Below are positions 32,966 through 42,401 of a DNA stretch of 64,000 bases, piece by piece (position 1 is the stretch's first letter; each line of letters begins with the position of its first letter). Location: assembly GCF_009192745.1 (NCBI RefSeq), contig NZ_VTFV01000008.1, positions 1 through 64,000 of the forward strand, given 5' to 3'. The notes under the pieces are model-generated. The model was given only the letters and a program-made list of their open reading frames with translations, was not told the DNA's origin and did not search any database. Made by a program: the position numbers and the translations under genes. The DNA comes from Arthrobacter citreus (lineage in GTDB: Bacteria > Actinomycetota > Actinomycetes > Actinomycetales > Micrococcaceae).

Positions 32966-33454
32966 TCAGGACCGCCGCGCCAGGAATTCCGCCAGCCGGG
33001 AAAAGGACGAGTTCCAGCCCGTTTCGTGGCTGTCCCTTTCCTTCGTGTTCGGGAAGGGCCCCTGCGCGAAGGACATCTGCGTGCCGCCGTCGCGCGCTTC
33101 CAGGTCAACGGTGATCAGCGTGGTGTTGCTGGCCGCTGTCCCGTCCGGCTGTTCCCATTGCTGGGTCATCGACAGGTGTTCGGGCGGATCAAGCCGTTCC
33201 AGGGTGCCGCCCCACCACAGTTCGTCCCCCGTGATGGTGTTCACCATGCAGGCCTGGTAGCGGCCGCCTTCCCGGCTGTCCATGCTCACCCGGTCCTCCG
33301 GGACGATGAAACCCTCCGGGCCCCACCAATCGGTGACGTGTGCCAGGTCCGTCCAGGCGTTGTACACCGCCTCGGGCTGTGCCCGGAAGTCGCGGACCAT
33401 CTGCAGGTAAATCCCGCGCCTGGCTGGTTGTCCTGGCTGTTCTGGCTGGGTCAT
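32966..33454 (-). CDS. SRPBCC/AHSA1 family protein
   Basis: The 162-aa product has the START-like pattern of AHSA1-type proteins: VRDFRAQPEAVYNAWTD, VTDWWGPEGFI, then RYQACMVNTITGDELWWGG and SMTQQWEQPDGT. These domains bind hydrophobic ligands or work in stress responses; function here is unknown. ATG at 33454 follows AAAGGA. Confidence 0.8.
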   Translation of the reverse strand: MTQPEQPGQPARRGIYLQMVRDFRAQPEAVYNAWTDLAHVTDWWGPEGFIVPEDRVSMDSREGGRYQACMVNTITGDELWWGGTLERLDPPEHLSMTQQWEQPDGTAASNTTLITVDLEARDGGTQMSFAQGPFPNTKERDSHETGWNSSFSRLAEFLARRS

Positions 33455-33592
33455 GGCTGGTCCTTTCCCGGGCAGTACCGCCGTCTGGGGCTTCTTCCAG
33501 TCTGCCGTTTCCACCGTGCCCCGGGGTACGCCGACGGGCAGTTTTAACCGGGCCGGGGGTACGTTGGTGCCCAGGAACAGGAGGGAGCACCC

Positions 33593-34321
33593 ATGGCACA
33601 GCTGCGCATCGGAACGTCCGGGTGGACCTACAGTGACTGGCGCCATGAGCTGTATCCCTCCGGGGTACCGGCCGCCAAGTGGCTGGAGTACTACGCCGGG
33701 CAGTTCGACACCGTGGAGTTCAACGGCAGTTTCTACCGCTGGCCACGGGAGGAGGCGTTTGCCCGCTACCGGGACCGGCTGCCGGAGGGTTTCGAGTTCT
33801 CCGTCAAAGCACCTCGGGGGCTCACGCATGCCCGCAAGCTGCGCGATCCGGAGGTCTGGATTGGACGGATTAGCCGCTGCTGGGAGGAGCTGGGTTCCCG
33901 GGCCGGCGTGCTGCTGCTCCAGCTGCCGCCGGACTTTGAACGCGACGACGCCCGGCTCGGTGACGTGCTCACCGATCTTCCGGAGTCCATCCGCGTGAGC
34001 GTTGAATTCCGGCACGAGACCTGGAACGACCCGGAGGTCTATGCCCTGCTGGCCCGGCACAACGCAGCCTACTGCGTGATGAGCGGCGCACAGCTGCCCT
34101 GCATTCTGGAAGCCACCGCGGACTTTGTCTACGTGCGCCTGCACGGGCCGGACCAGCACACCCTCTACGCCGGGTCGTACCCGGAGCCGGACCTGCAGTG
34201 GTGGGCGGAGCGACTCCGAGAATGGCAGGCCGGCGGGCGGGATGTCTATGCCTATTTCAACAACGACGGCGGCGGCGCAGCGGTGCATAACGCCCGCCGG
34301 CTCAGGGAGCTGCTGGCTTGA
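33593..34321 (+). CDS. DUF72 (YecE-like) protein
   Basis: The 242-aa protein is a TIM-barrel-like DUF72 member: RIGTSGWTYSDWRHELYP, DTVEFNGSFYRWP, EFSVKAPRGLTHARKL, LLLQLPPDFERDD and a C-terminal YAYFNNDGGGAAVHNA. The enzymatic role is unknown. The ATG at 33593 lies eight bases after AGGAGGGAG. A strong hairpin follows the stop. Confidence 0.85.
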   Translation: MAQLRIGTSGWTYSDWRHELYPSGVPAAKWLEYYAGQFDTVEFNGSFYRWPREEAFARYRDRLPEGFEFSVKAPRGLTHARKLRDPEVWIGRISRCWEELGSRAGVLLLQLPPDFERDDARLGDVLTDLPESIRVSVEFRHETWNDPEVYALLARHNAAYCVMSGAQLPCILEATADFVYVRLHGPDQHTLYAGSYPEPDLQWWAERLREWQAGGRDVYAYFNNDGGGAAVHNARRLRELLA

Positions 34322-34338
34322 GGGACGTCAGGACAAAG

Positions 34339-34374
34339 GAAGAGGCACCGCGGCGTTCACCGCGGTGCCTCTTC
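34339..34374. terminator. 15-bp hairpin terminator
   Basis: GAAGAGGCACCGCGG pairs perfectly with CCGCGGTGCCTCTTC around CGTTCA, between the convergent DUF72 and potC genes. Confidence 0.85.
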
Positions 34375-34393
34375 GATTGCAGCTGACGGTTCC

Positions 34394-35191
34394 CTAGCGG
34401 GCCGCCAGCATCTTGGCCCGGCGGTGTGCCAGGACCTGTCCGCCGATCACGACGAGGAGCGAAATGATGAACATGGCCGAGCCGATGACGTTGGCCTGCG
34501 CCGGGATGCCCCTGGTCGCGGCCACGTAAATGAACTTCGGGAACGTGTCCAGGTTGCCGGAGTTGAAGTTGGTGATGATGAAGTCATCGAAGCTCATCGC
34601 GAAGGCCAGCAGCGCTGCCGCCACGATGCCCGGCAGCAGCAGCGGGAAAGTAACCCGCCAGAACGCCTGGATGGGCGAGGCGTAGAGATCCCCGGCGGCT
34701 TCCTCCAGCTTCGGGTCAAGGCTCGCCACGCGCGCCTTGACAGTCACCACCACGAAAGAGATGCAGAAGATGGAGTGGGCAATGATGACGGTGCCCATGC
34801 CAAGCTCAGCGCCGATGTTCAGGAACTGCGCCAGCAGCGAGGCTCCCAGCACCACTTCGGGAGTAGCCAGCGGCAGGAAGATCAGCATGTTCGCCGTCGC
34901 ATTGAACTTGAAGCGGTAACGGACAAGCCCGACGGCGATCGCGGTGCCCAGCGCCGTCGAAATCAGCGTTGCCGCCAGCCCTACCTGCAGGCTGTTGCCC
35001 AGGGCCTCGCAGACGCCCGGGGCGCCGCAGGGGTTCTTCCAGTTATCCAGGGTGAAGCCGCGCCAGGAAAGGTTGGTGCGTCCGGCGTCGTTGAAGGAGA
35101 ACGCGAAAACGTAAACGATCGGAACCAGGAGGAAAAGGAAGGCCAGTCCCCCGAACACCGGCACAAGCCAGCGGCCTAGTTTTTGTTTCAT
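34394..35191 (-). CDS. potC: spermidine/putrescine ABC transporter permease PotC
   Basis: The 265-aa protein has six membrane segments and the ABC-permease EAA loop (KLEEAAGDLYASPIQAFWRV near residue 160). TLISTALGTAIAVGLVRYRF and the N-terminal LVPIVYVFAFSFNDAG fit PotC/PotI. It is the last gene of potDABC on the minus strand, 10 bases after potB, and stops at a bidirectional terminator. It forms half the membrane channel for polyamine import. Confidence 0.88.
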   Translation of the reverse strand: MKQKLGRWLVPVFGGLAFLFLLVPIVYVFAFSFNDAGRTNLSWRGFTLDNWKNPCGAPGVCEALGNSLQVGLAATLISTALGTAIAVGLVRYRFKFNATANMLIFLPLATPEVVLGASLLAQFLNIGAELGMGTVIIAHSIFCISFVVVTVKARVASLDPKLEEAAGDLYASPIQAFWRVTFPLLLPGIVAAALLAFAMSFDDFIITNFNSGNLDTFPKFIYVAATRGIPAQANVIGSAMFIISLLVVIGGQVLAHRRAKMLAAR

Positions 35192-35201
35192 GTTTGGTTC
35201 C

Positions 35202-36128
35202 TTACATCAGTTCTTTGGTGCCGAAACGCCGGACGTACAGGATCACCAGGAACAGGATCGCCAGCATCAGCAGGAAGGAGAGCGCTGACGCGCCCGGGTA
35301 GTCAACCACCCGGAAGAACCGGGAGTCGATGACCTGGCCGATCATGGTGGTGTTCTGGTTGTTGCCCAGCAGTGCCGCGTTCACGTAGTCGCCGGTGGCG
35401 GGGATGAAGGTCAGCAGCGTCCCGGCCATGACGCCCGGAAGCGAAAGCGGGAAGGTGATCTTGCGGAAGGTGGTGAAACCGTTCGCGTACAGGTCCCCGC
35501 CGGCCTCGATCAGCCGGGTGTCCAGGCGTTCCAGGTTGGCGTAGATAGGCAGGGTCATAAAGGGCAGGAAGTTGTACGTCAGGCCACAGATCACGGCGAA
35601 GGCCGTGGCAGTGAGCCGTCCGTCGTCCGGCAGCAGCGACACCGCCCGCAGTACCGAAACCACCGGGCCTTCATCTGCCAGGATCTGCTTCCAGGCCTGG
35701 GTGCGCAGGATAAAGCTGGTGAAGAACGGCGCGATGATGAGCACCAGCAGGATGCCCTTGAGCAGCTTGCGGTCACGCAGCCGCACGGCCACCAGGTAGG
35801 CCATGGGATAGCCGATCGCCAGCGCGGCGACCGTGGCGATCAGTGCGAACCCGAACGAGCGGAGGACCGCCGGCCAGTAGTTCTGCAGCACCACCACGTA
35901 GTTGCCGAACTCAAGGGCTGGAACGAACTGTCCGACGTCCGCACCCTCAGGCTTGATGTAGAGGGACGTGGCCAGCAGGGACAGCACCGGCATGGCAAAG
36001 AAGAGCAGCAGGAAGATGAAGCCGGGCAGGATGAGCAGGTAGCCGATCCGCCCGCGCCGCTTGCTTGCTTCCTCCTCCGCAGCGCTGGGTCCGGCACCGG
36101 TGGCCTTCCCCGCGGTGAGGAGCGCCAT
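35202..36128 (-). CDS. potB: spermidine/putrescine ABC transporter permease PotB
   Basis: The 308-aa protein has six membrane segments and the EAA-like loop (RLIEAGGDLYANGFTTFRKI near residue 205). A 25-residue N-terminal cytoplasmic extension precedes the first segment (GYLLILPGFIFLLLFFAMPV). It is the other half of the channel. Its ATG overlaps the potA stop by one base (TAATG), so the two are coupled. Confidence 0.88.
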   Translation of the reverse strand: MALLTAGKATGAGPSAAEEEASKRRGRIGYLLILPGFIFLLLFFAMPVLSLLATSLYIKPEGADVGQFVPALEFGNYVVVLQNYWPAVLRSFGFALIATVAALAIGYPMAYLVAVRLRDRKLLKGILLVLIIAPFFTSFILRTQAWKQILADEGPVVSVLRAVSLLPDDGRLTATAFAVICGLTYNFLPFMTLPIYANLERLDTRLIEAGGDLYANGFTTFRKITFPLSLPGVMAGTLLTFIPATGDYVNAALLGNNQNTTMIGQVIDSRFFRVVDYPGASALSFLLMLAILFLVILYVRRFGTKELM

Positions 36129-37279
36129 TAGAGGCCTTCCTCTCCGGCGCCGGCCTCCCGGTCCTCGCTTCCGCTGAGGCCAAAGGCGTGTTCCGGATCC
36201 CAGGCCAGGCGCACCCGGTCGCCGTCGTTGAACAGGGCTCCGCCGTGGTTCTGGGTGAAGACACCAACCGTGCCGATCCCCTCGGCGTCGACCAGGTACT
36301 CGGTGCTGGCGCCGGTGAAGGAGGCGTCAAGGACGACGCCGCGGATCGAGGCGGGCGCGGCAGCAGCCGTGTCCGCTTCCATCCGCAGTTTCTCCGGGCG
36401 GATGCCCACCAGGATCTTGCCGGCGTGGTCCGTGGCGCGGGCCTTGAGCAGGGTCAGGGAGTTGCCCGCGACGTCGATCTGCAGGTACTCCCCCGCGTCA
36501 CCCGTGACCGTGGCCGGCATGAGGTTGGACTTGCCCAGGAAGTTCGCGACAAAAGCGGTTCGCGGAAGTTCGTACAGTTCCTGCGGCGGGCCCATCTGCT
36601 CAATCCGGCCGTGGTTCATGACGGCCACGGTGTCCGCCATGGTCATGGCTTCTTCCTGGTCGTGGGTGACGTGCACGAAGGTCAGGCCGACTTCGGTCTG
36701 GATCTTCTTCAGTTCCACCTGCATCTGGCGGCGCAGCTTCATGTCCAGCGCACCAAGGGGCTCATCCAGGAGCAGCACGGCGGGCCGGTTCACGACGGCG
36801 CGGGCAAGCGCAACGCGCTGCTGCTGGCCGCCGGAAAGCTGGGCCGGACGGCGGGCTGCCAGGTGTGCCAGTTCCACCAGTTCCAGCGCAGTCTTGGCCT
36901 GGGCCTCGGCGTCGCGGACCTTGCGGCGCTTCAACCCAAAGGCAACGTTGTCCAGCACGCTCATGTGCGGGAACAGTGCGTAGTTCTGGAACACGGTGTT
37001 GACCGGACGCTGGTACGGACTGGTCCCGGTGATGTCCTTGGCCCCGATGGAGATGGTGCCGGCCGTGGGCTGTTCCAGGCCGGCAATCATCCGCAGCGTG
37101 GTGGTCTTGCCGCAGCCCGAGGGGCCAAGCAGCGCGAAGAAGGATCCGGAGGGGATGACCAGGTCCAGGTTGTCCACTGCGGTGAATTCGGTGAAGCGCT
37201 TGGTAACGCCGGAGAGGACGAGGTCCGCCCCCGTGCCCGTTGCCGCTTCCGGTCCGCGGGAAAGCTCTGTGGTGCTCAT
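36128..37279 (-). CDS. potA: spermidine/putrescine ABC transporter ATP-binding protein PotA
   Basis: The 383-aa ATPase has Walker A GPSGCGKTT, Q-loop in VFQNYALFPHMSV, signature LSGGQQQR and Walker B VLLLDEPLGALD. A C-terminal TOBE-like region (IRPEKLRMEADTA...) is typical of PotA. It energises polyamine import. Five bases separate it from potD. Confidence 0.9.
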   Translation of the reverse strand: MSTTELSRGPEAATGTGADLVLSGVTKRFTEFTAVDNLDLVIPSGSFFALLGPSGCGKTTTLRMIAGLEQPTAGTISIGAKDITGTSPYQRPVNTVFQNYALFPHMSVLDNVAFGLKRRKVRDAEAQAKTALELVELAHLAARRPAQLSGGQQQRVALARAVVNRPAVLLLDEPLGALDMKLRRQMQVELKKIQTEVGLTFVHVTHDQEEAMTMADTVAVMNHGRIEQMGPPQELYELPRTAFVANFLGKSNLMPATVTGDAGEYLQIDVAGNSLTLLKARATDHAGKILVGIRPEKLRMEADTAAAAPASIRGVVLDASFTGASTEYLVDAEGIGTVGVFTQNHGGALFNDGDRVRLAWDPEHAFGLSGSEDREAGAGEEGL

Positions 37280-37284
37280 GGTGC

Positions 37285-38499
37285 CTAGTTTCCGATCGCG
37301 GTCTGGAAGCGGTCGCTGAAATCGGTCTCTTCGTCCGGGGTCAGGGTCCGCACGACGTGGGCGTTCGCGAGGAATTCGTCCGTGGGGAAGATGAGCGGGT
37401 TCTCGACGAGCTCGGGATCAATGGCTTCCATGGCTTCCCGCGCACCCTCGACGGGGCAGACGTAGTTCACGTAGGCCGCAACCGTTGCTGCGTTTACCGG
37501 GTCGTAGTAGTAGTCCATCAGCTTCTCGGCATTGGTCTTGTGGGTCGCACCGATGGGAACCAGGAGGTTGTCCGACCACAGCGTTCCGCCGGCTTCCGGC
37601 ATGGCGAACTCCCACTTGTCGCCCTCTTCGAAGTTCAGCTGCGTGATGTCGCCGGACCAGCCGATGACGGCGAGGGCGTCACCGGAGATGAGGTCTTCCT
37701 TGTAGGAGTTGCCCTTGACCTGGCGAATCTGTCCGTCGGCGATCTGTTTGGACAGGACGTCCAGCGCGTTCTCGAACTCGTCTTCGCCCCACTTGCCGGT
37801 GATGTCCACGCCCTGGTCCAGCATGAGCAGCCCCATGGTGTCCCGCATTTCGTCCAGGACTTCGACGCGGCCCTTGAGCTCGGGCTGCCAGAGGTCGGAA
37901 ACGGACTTGAGCCCCTGGGGGAATGCCTCCTTGTTCCAGGCGATCCCGGCAAACCCGGTCTGCCAGGTCAGGGAGTGCTTGCGTCCCGGATCGAAGTCCA
38001 CGTTCTTCAGGGATTCCAGCAGGTTCTTGGAATTCGGGATGTTCGCCAGGTCCAGTTCCTGGGTGTAGCCCAGGCGGATGAGCCGTGCTGCCATCCAGTC
38101 AGTGAGGGTAACGATGTCCTGGCCGATGTCCTGTCCGGCTGAGAGCTGGCCCTGGACCTTGCCGAAGTAGGTGTCGTTGCCGTCGACGTCCTCGGAGTAG
38201 TTCGCCTTGATGCCGGTGGCCTCGGAGAAGGCTTCCAGCGACGGGTAGGTGCGGGTTGAGTCGTCGTAGTCCAGGTACAGGGTCCAGTTGGCCCAGTTCA
38301 CGATCTTGTCAGTGTCCGAGACATCGGTTGCGGGGCTCGGCTTCGAGGATGCACCGCCGCCGGTTCCTCCGCCGGTGCCGCAGGCGGCGAGCATGCCGGC
38401 AAGCGAAAGGCCTCCGGCTCCCATCAGAAGCTTCCGCCGGGAGAGTTGGGCGTTGACGATACTCCGTAGCATCGGATCGTTCACGGGGCGCTTCGACAT
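37285..38499 (-). CDS. potD: spermidine/putrescine-binding lipoprotein PotD
   Basis: The 404-aa binding protein has a twin-arginine-like SRRKLLMGAGG and a lipobox LAAC near residue 41, so it is exported and lipid-anchored. The mature part has VNWANWTLYLDYDD, IVTLTDWMAARLIRLG and VIGWSGDITQL, typical of polyamine-binding proteins. ATG at 38499 follows AAGGAG by seven bases. It leads the potDABC operon and is divergent from an AsnC-type regulator. Confidence 0.88.
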   Translation of the reverse strand: MSKRPVNDPMLRSIVNAQLSRRKLLMGAGGLSLAGMLAACGTGGGTGGGASSKPSPATDVSDTDKIVNWANWTLYLDYDDSTRTYPSLEAFSEATGIKANYSEDVDGNDTYFGKVQGQLSAGQDIGQDIVTLTDWMAARLIRLGYTQELDLANIPNSKNLLESLKNVDFDPGRKHSLTWQTGFAGIAWNKEAFPQGLKSVSDLWQPELKGRVEVLDEMRDTMGLLMLDQGVDITGKWGEDEFENALDVLSKQIADGQIRQVKGNSYKEDLISGDALAVIGWSGDITQLNFEEGDKWEFAMPEAGGTLWSDNLLVPIGATHKTNAEKLMDYYYDPVNAATVAAYVNYVCPVEGAREAMEAIDPELVENPLIFPTDEFLANAHVVRTLTPDEETDFSDRFQTAIGN

Positions 38500-38746
38500 A
38501 GGAACTCCTTGCTGGCACAACTGCACTGCGGACGGGTGTTGATGATTGATAGTGCCAGACCGAAATCCGCGGAGACAAGGTTTTCGTTGTAAAAGTTTTG
38601 TTACGCGACGGTTTCCAAATGAATATCCCTAAGATCAGTACGCTTTCAGTTCTCTAAACTCTTGATTTCGCATGAAATAAAAGATTCAATTGCTAACACT
38701 CAGGCAGTCTGAGCTATCGATTCCGTACCTGGAGGTGGCGCAAACC
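38500..38746. promoter_or_regulatory. AT-rich divergent region between potD and an AsnC-type regulator
   Basis: The 247-base gap is markedly AT-richer than surrounding DNA (for example 38575-38700) and should hold promoters for both polyamine import and the aminotransferase operon. I see no single convincing operator. Confidence 0.4.
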
Positions 38747-39211
38747 ATGGAATCCGCGCCTGGAAACCATTCCGTCGACGACATCTCCAAAGCGATCATT
38801 GAACAGCTGCAGGAGGATGGACGCCGCTCCTACGCCGCGATCGGAAAGGCCGTTGGCCTCTCCGAAGCGGCTGTGCGGCAGCGCGTCCAGAAACTGACTG
38901 ACAGCGGCGTCGTCCAAATCGTGGCAGTAACCGATCCCCTGCAGCTGGGCTTCGCCCGGCAGGCGATGCTGGGCATCCGGGTCCACGATGACGTCCTTGC
39001 AGTAGCCGACCGGATCTCAGCCATAGACCAGGTGGACTACTGCGTCATAACTGCCGGCTCGTACGACCTGCTGGCCGAAGTGGTGTGTGAAAACGACCAG
39101 GACCTGATGCTGCTGGTCAACCGGTTCCGCAGCATTCCCGGCGTTTCAAGCACCGAGACCTTTATGTATCTCTCCCTGCGCAAGCAGGCCTACAACTGGG
39201 GCACCAGATGA
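38747..39211 (+). CDS. Lrp/AsnC family transcriptional regulator
   Basis: The 154-aa protein has an N-terminal helix-turn-helix (ISKAIIEQLQEDGRRSYAAI, GKAVGLSEAAVRQRVQKL) and a C-terminal RAM ligand-binding domain (GIRVHDDVLAVADRISAIDQ, then YDLLAEVVCENDQDL). Its stop overlaps the ATG of the aminotransferase (39208) by four bases, so it is cotranscribed with that catabolic operon and probably controls it, with or without potDABC. I start at the ATG at 38747. Confidence 0.85.
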   Translation: MESAPGNHSVDDISKAIIEQLQEDGRRSYAAIGKAVGLSEAAVRQRVQKLTDSGVVQIVAVTDPLQLGFARQAMLGIRVHDDVLAVADRISAIDQVDYCVITAGSYDLLAEVVCENDQDLMLLVNRFRSIPGVSSTETFMYLSLRKQAYNWGTR

Positions 39212-40620
39212 CCGAAACAACTGTCCAGCCTTCAACTTCTTCGTCAACAACGCCGCGCGGAACGGACCGCCAGCAGGCGGCACGGGACCATCTGTGGATG
39301 CACATGGCCCGCCACTCGGGACCGGTTTCCGGCGGGAATGTTCCGATTATTACGCGCGGCAAAGGCCATCACATCTATGACGACCGCGGACACGAACTGA
39401 TTGACGGCCTGGCAGGGCTGTTCACGGTCCAGGTCGGCCACGGCAGGGAAGAACTGGCTGAGGCTGCGGCCCGCCAGATGCGCGAGCTGAGCTTCATGCC
39501 GCTGTGGTCCTACGCGCACCCGCCGGCCATCGACCTGGCCGAACGCCTGGCAGCCGGAGCGCCCGGCGACCTGAACCGGGTCTTCTTCACCACCGGCGGC
39601 GGCGACTCCGTAGAGTCCGCCTGGAAGCTGGCGAAGCAGTACTTCAAGCTCACCGGCAAGCCCACCAAGCACAAGGTGATCTCCCGCGCCGTCGCGTACC
39701 ACGGCACGCCGCAGGGAGCCCTGTCCATCACCGGCATCCCGGACATGAAGTCCGCGTTCGAGCCGCTGGTACCGGGAGCCTTCCGTGTTCCGAACACCAA
39801 CCAGTACCGCGCACCCGCGGGCCTGGAGGATCCTGAGGCATTCGGCCGCTGGGCAGCGGACCGCATTGGCGAGGCCATTGAGTTCGAAGGACCGGATACG
39901 GTTGCCGCCGTCTTCCTGGAGCCGGTGCAGAACTCCGGCGGCTGCTTCCCGCCGCCCCCCGGCTACTTCAAGCGGGTGCGCGAGATCTGCGACCAGTACG
40001 ACGTCCTGCTGGTGTCCGACGAGACCATCTGCGCCTTCGGCCGCGTCGGCTCCATGTTCGCTTCGACCGACTTCGACTACGTGCCGGACATCATCACCTG
40101 CGCCAAGGGCATCACCAGCGGCTACGCTCCCCTGGGCGCGATGATCGCCTCGGACCGCCTGTTTGAGCCGTTCGCCAAGGGCGACACCACGTTCTACCAC
40201 GGCTACACCTTCGGCGGGCACCCGGTCTCCGCCGCCGTCGCCATGGCCAACCTGGACATCTTCGACGCCGAGGACCTCAACAACCGGGTGAAGACGAACG
40301 CCCCTGCCTTCCGCGCCACACTGGAGAAGCTGAAGGACCTGCCGATCGTGGGCGATGTCCGCGGCGAGGGCTACTTCTACGGAATCGAACTGGTGAAGGA
40401 CAAGGCCACCAAGGAGACCTTCTCCGACGAGGAATCGGAGCGTCTGCTGCGCGGCTACATTTCCACTGCGCTCTACGATGCGGGCCTGTACTGCCGTGCC
40501 GACGACCGCGGAGACCCCGTCATCCAGCTCGCGCCGCCGCTGACGATCGGGCAGCCCGAGTTCGACCAGATTGAGTCCATCCTGCGGTCCGTTCTTACGG
40601 AAGGCCTGAACCACCTCTAA
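39208..40620 (+). CDS. class III aminotransferase, putrescine/GABA type
   Basis: The 470-aa pyridoxal-phosphate enzyme has the PLP lysine in DIITCAKGITSGYAPLGAM, the cofactor loop TTGGGDSVESAWKLA, and LVSDETICAFGRVGS. The pattern resembles omega-amino acid or putrescine-pyruvate transaminases. With a PuuB-like oxidase directly downstream (stop TAA overlaps ATG) and polyamine import across the divergent promoter, the likely job is removal of an amino group from putrescine or an aminoaldehyde product. The exact substrate is inferred. Confidence 0.82.
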   Translation: MTETTVQPSTSSSTTPRGTDRQQAARDHLWMHMARHSGPVSGGNVPIITRGKGHHIYDDRGHELIDGLAGLFTVQVGHGREELAEAAARQMRELSFMPLWSYAHPPAIDLAERLAAGAPGDLNRVFFTTGGGDSVESAWKLAKQYFKLTGKPTKHKVISRAVAYHGTPQGALSITGIPDMKSAFEPLVPGAFRVPNTNQYRAPAGLEDPEAFGRWAADRIGEAIEFEGPDTVAAVFLEPVQNSGGCFPPPPGYFKRVREICDQYDVLLVSDETICAFGRVGSMFASTDFDYVPDIITCAKGITSGYAPLGAMIASDRLFEPFAKGDTTFYHGYTFGGHPVSAAVAMANLDIFDAEDLNNRVKTNAPAFRATLEKLKDLPIVGDVRGEGYFYGIELVKDKATKETFSDEESERLLRGYISTALYDAGLYCRADDRGDPVIQLAPPLTIGQPEFDQIESILRSVLTEGLNHL

Positions 40621-42005
40621 TGAGCATCTCCACAGCCCCGGTAAACGGCAATGTTTCCTTCTGGTACGCGGAAACCGGCCTTCCGGATCCGCGTCCCGCC
40701 CTGGACGGGAACCGCGAGGCGGACGTCGCCGTCGTGGGTGCCGGTTACACGGGGCTGTGGACCGCTTATTACCTGAAGAAGGCCCGCCCGGACCTGTCCG
40801 TTGTGGTGCTCGAATCCCGCTTCGCGGGGTTCGGCGCCTCCGGGCGGAACGGGGGCTGGCTCACCAACTCGATTACCGGCGGCCGCAGCCAGTACGTTAA
40901 GTCCCACGGCCGCGCCGTCGTGGGGCGGTTCCAGGAACTGCTCAATGAAACCGTGGACGAAGTCATTGCGGCTGCCGCTGCCGAGGGCATCGACGCCGCG
41001 GTGGCCCAGGGCGGGGAATTGAACGTTGCCCGCAATGAGGCCCAGCTGGGCCGCCTGCGGGCTTGGGCACAAGACGAAGCCGCCTGGCCGGAGGCAGGAA
41101 CCCGCCTGCTCGACGCCGCCGAAACAGCTGAGCGGATCCAGGTTGCCGGCGCGCTGGGCAGCATCCACCACCCGCACTGTGCCCGCATCCACCCCGCACG
41201 GCTGGTGCGCGGACTGGCCGCCGCCGTCGAACGCCTTGGTGTGCCCATCTATGAGGGCACTACCGTCACTGACATCCAGCCCGGCCGGGCCGTGACCGAC
41301 CGCGGCACGGTGAGCGCGAAGTACGTCCTGCGCGCCACCGAGGGCTTCACCGCGAACCTGCGCGGCCACCATCGTGAATGGCTGCCTATGAACTCCTCCA
41401 TGATCGCCACGGAGCCGCTCCCGGAATCGGTCTGGCAGCAGATCGGCTGGAACTCCATGGACACCGTCGCGGACATGGCCCACGCCTATATGTATGCGCA
41501 GCGCACCGCCGACGGACGCATCGCCCTGGGCGGACGCGGCGTGCCGTATCGCTTCGGCTCACGCACGGATACCGACGGCGCCACGCAGCCGGAGACCATC
41601 GCCAGCCTCACGGCGCTGCTGCAGGACATGTTCCCTGCCGCGGCCGACGCCCGGATTGAGCACGCCTGGGCCGGTGTCCTGGGAGTCCCCCGGGACTGGA
41701 AGGCCACCGTTGGCCTGGACCCGAAGACCGGACTGGGCTGGGCCGGCGGCTACGTGGGCACCGGCGTAGCAGCCACGAACCTGGCTGCCCGCACCCTGCG
41801 CGACCTGATCCTTGAACCCGGCAGCGAACTGACCGCCATGCCGTGGGTGAACCGGAAGGTCCGCAGGTGGGAACCCGAACCGCTGCGCTGGATTGCGGTG
41901 AAGGCCATGTACGCGGCCTACTACGCTGCCGACCGCGCCGAGCGCAACGGCCGAAGCACGACGTCGCCCATCGCCAAGGCCGCGAACCTGGTCTCCGGGC
42001 GGTAG
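40620..42005 (+). CDS. FAD-dependent oxidoreductase, PuuB-like (DAO family)
   Basis: The 461-aa protein has the FAD-binding VAVVGAGYTGLWTAYYLKKA near residue 35, and SGRNGGWLTNS at the usual position for this amine-oxidising group. A C-terminal GWAGGYVGTGVAATNLAART completes the fold. PuuB-type enzymes oxidise gamma-glutamylputrescine or related amines. It is cotranscribed with the aminotransferase. Its paralogue at 49096 shares the GGYTGLWTAL and SGRNGGF blocks. Confidence 0.82.
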   Translation: MSISTAPVNGNVSFWYAETGLPDPRPALDGNREADVAVVGAGYTGLWTAYYLKKARPDLSVVVLESRFAGFGASGRNGGWLTNSITGGRSQYVKSHGRAVVGRFQELLNETVDEVIAAAAAEGIDAAVAQGGELNVARNEAQLGRLRAWAQDEAAWPEAGTRLLDAAETAERIQVAGALGSIHHPHCARIHPARLVRGLAAAVERLGVPIYEGTTVTDIQPGRAVTDRGTVSAKYVLRATEGFTANLRGHHREWLPMNSSMIATEPLPESVWQQIGWNSMDTVADMAHAYMYAQRTADGRIALGGRGVPYRFGSRTDTDGATQPETIASLTALLQDMFPAAADARIEHAWAGVLGVPRDWKATVGLDPKTGLGWAGGYVGTGVAATNLAARTLRDLILEPGSELTAMPWVNRKVRRWEPEPLRWIAVKAMYAAYYAADRAERNGRSTTSPIAKAANLVSGR

Positions 42006-42026
42006 CCTGGCGGTCGATCCCGGCCG

Positions 42027-42338
42027 TCAGCCCTGCGGTTTGAGCTCAATCTCCACGAAGGCGAACTCGGTGTCCGTCTTGTTGATGACGTTGTGTTCGC
42101 TGCCTGCTTCCCGTGCGTAGGAATCCCCCACCACCAGATCCCGGGTGGCCTGGGCGCCGTCGGCAGTTTCATAACTCATCTGCCCTGCAATCGTTGGAAC
42201 CACCACGTAGTCCATCTCATGGAGGTGCCAGCCGGTCTGGGTGCCGGGAGGGAAACTCCAATGGGTGACCCGGACGCGGTCATTATCGATCTGCACGGTG
42301 GCGACGGCCTGCCCGTAGTCAAAAGATGATGAGGTCAT
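42027..42338 (-). CDS. cupin domain protein
   Basis: The 103-aa product is a single small cupin: GWHLHEMDYVVVPTIAGQMS carries the first metal-ligand set, GSEHNVINKTDTEFAF the second. ATG at 42338 was chosen; 42350 is possible. It sits between the convergent oxidase and PucR genes. Metal and substrate are unknown. Confidence 0.75.
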   Translation of the reverse strand: MTSSSFDYGQAVATVQIDNDRVRVTHWSFPPGTQTGWHLHEMDYVVVPTIAGQMSYETADGAQATRDLVVGDSYAREAGSEHNVINKTDTEFAFVEIELKPQG

Positions 42339-42401
42339 GGATCTGAACATACCCGGGCTGGAGCACTGCCCCGGCTCAGGCAGGCCTTTGTTACCGCACG
42401 C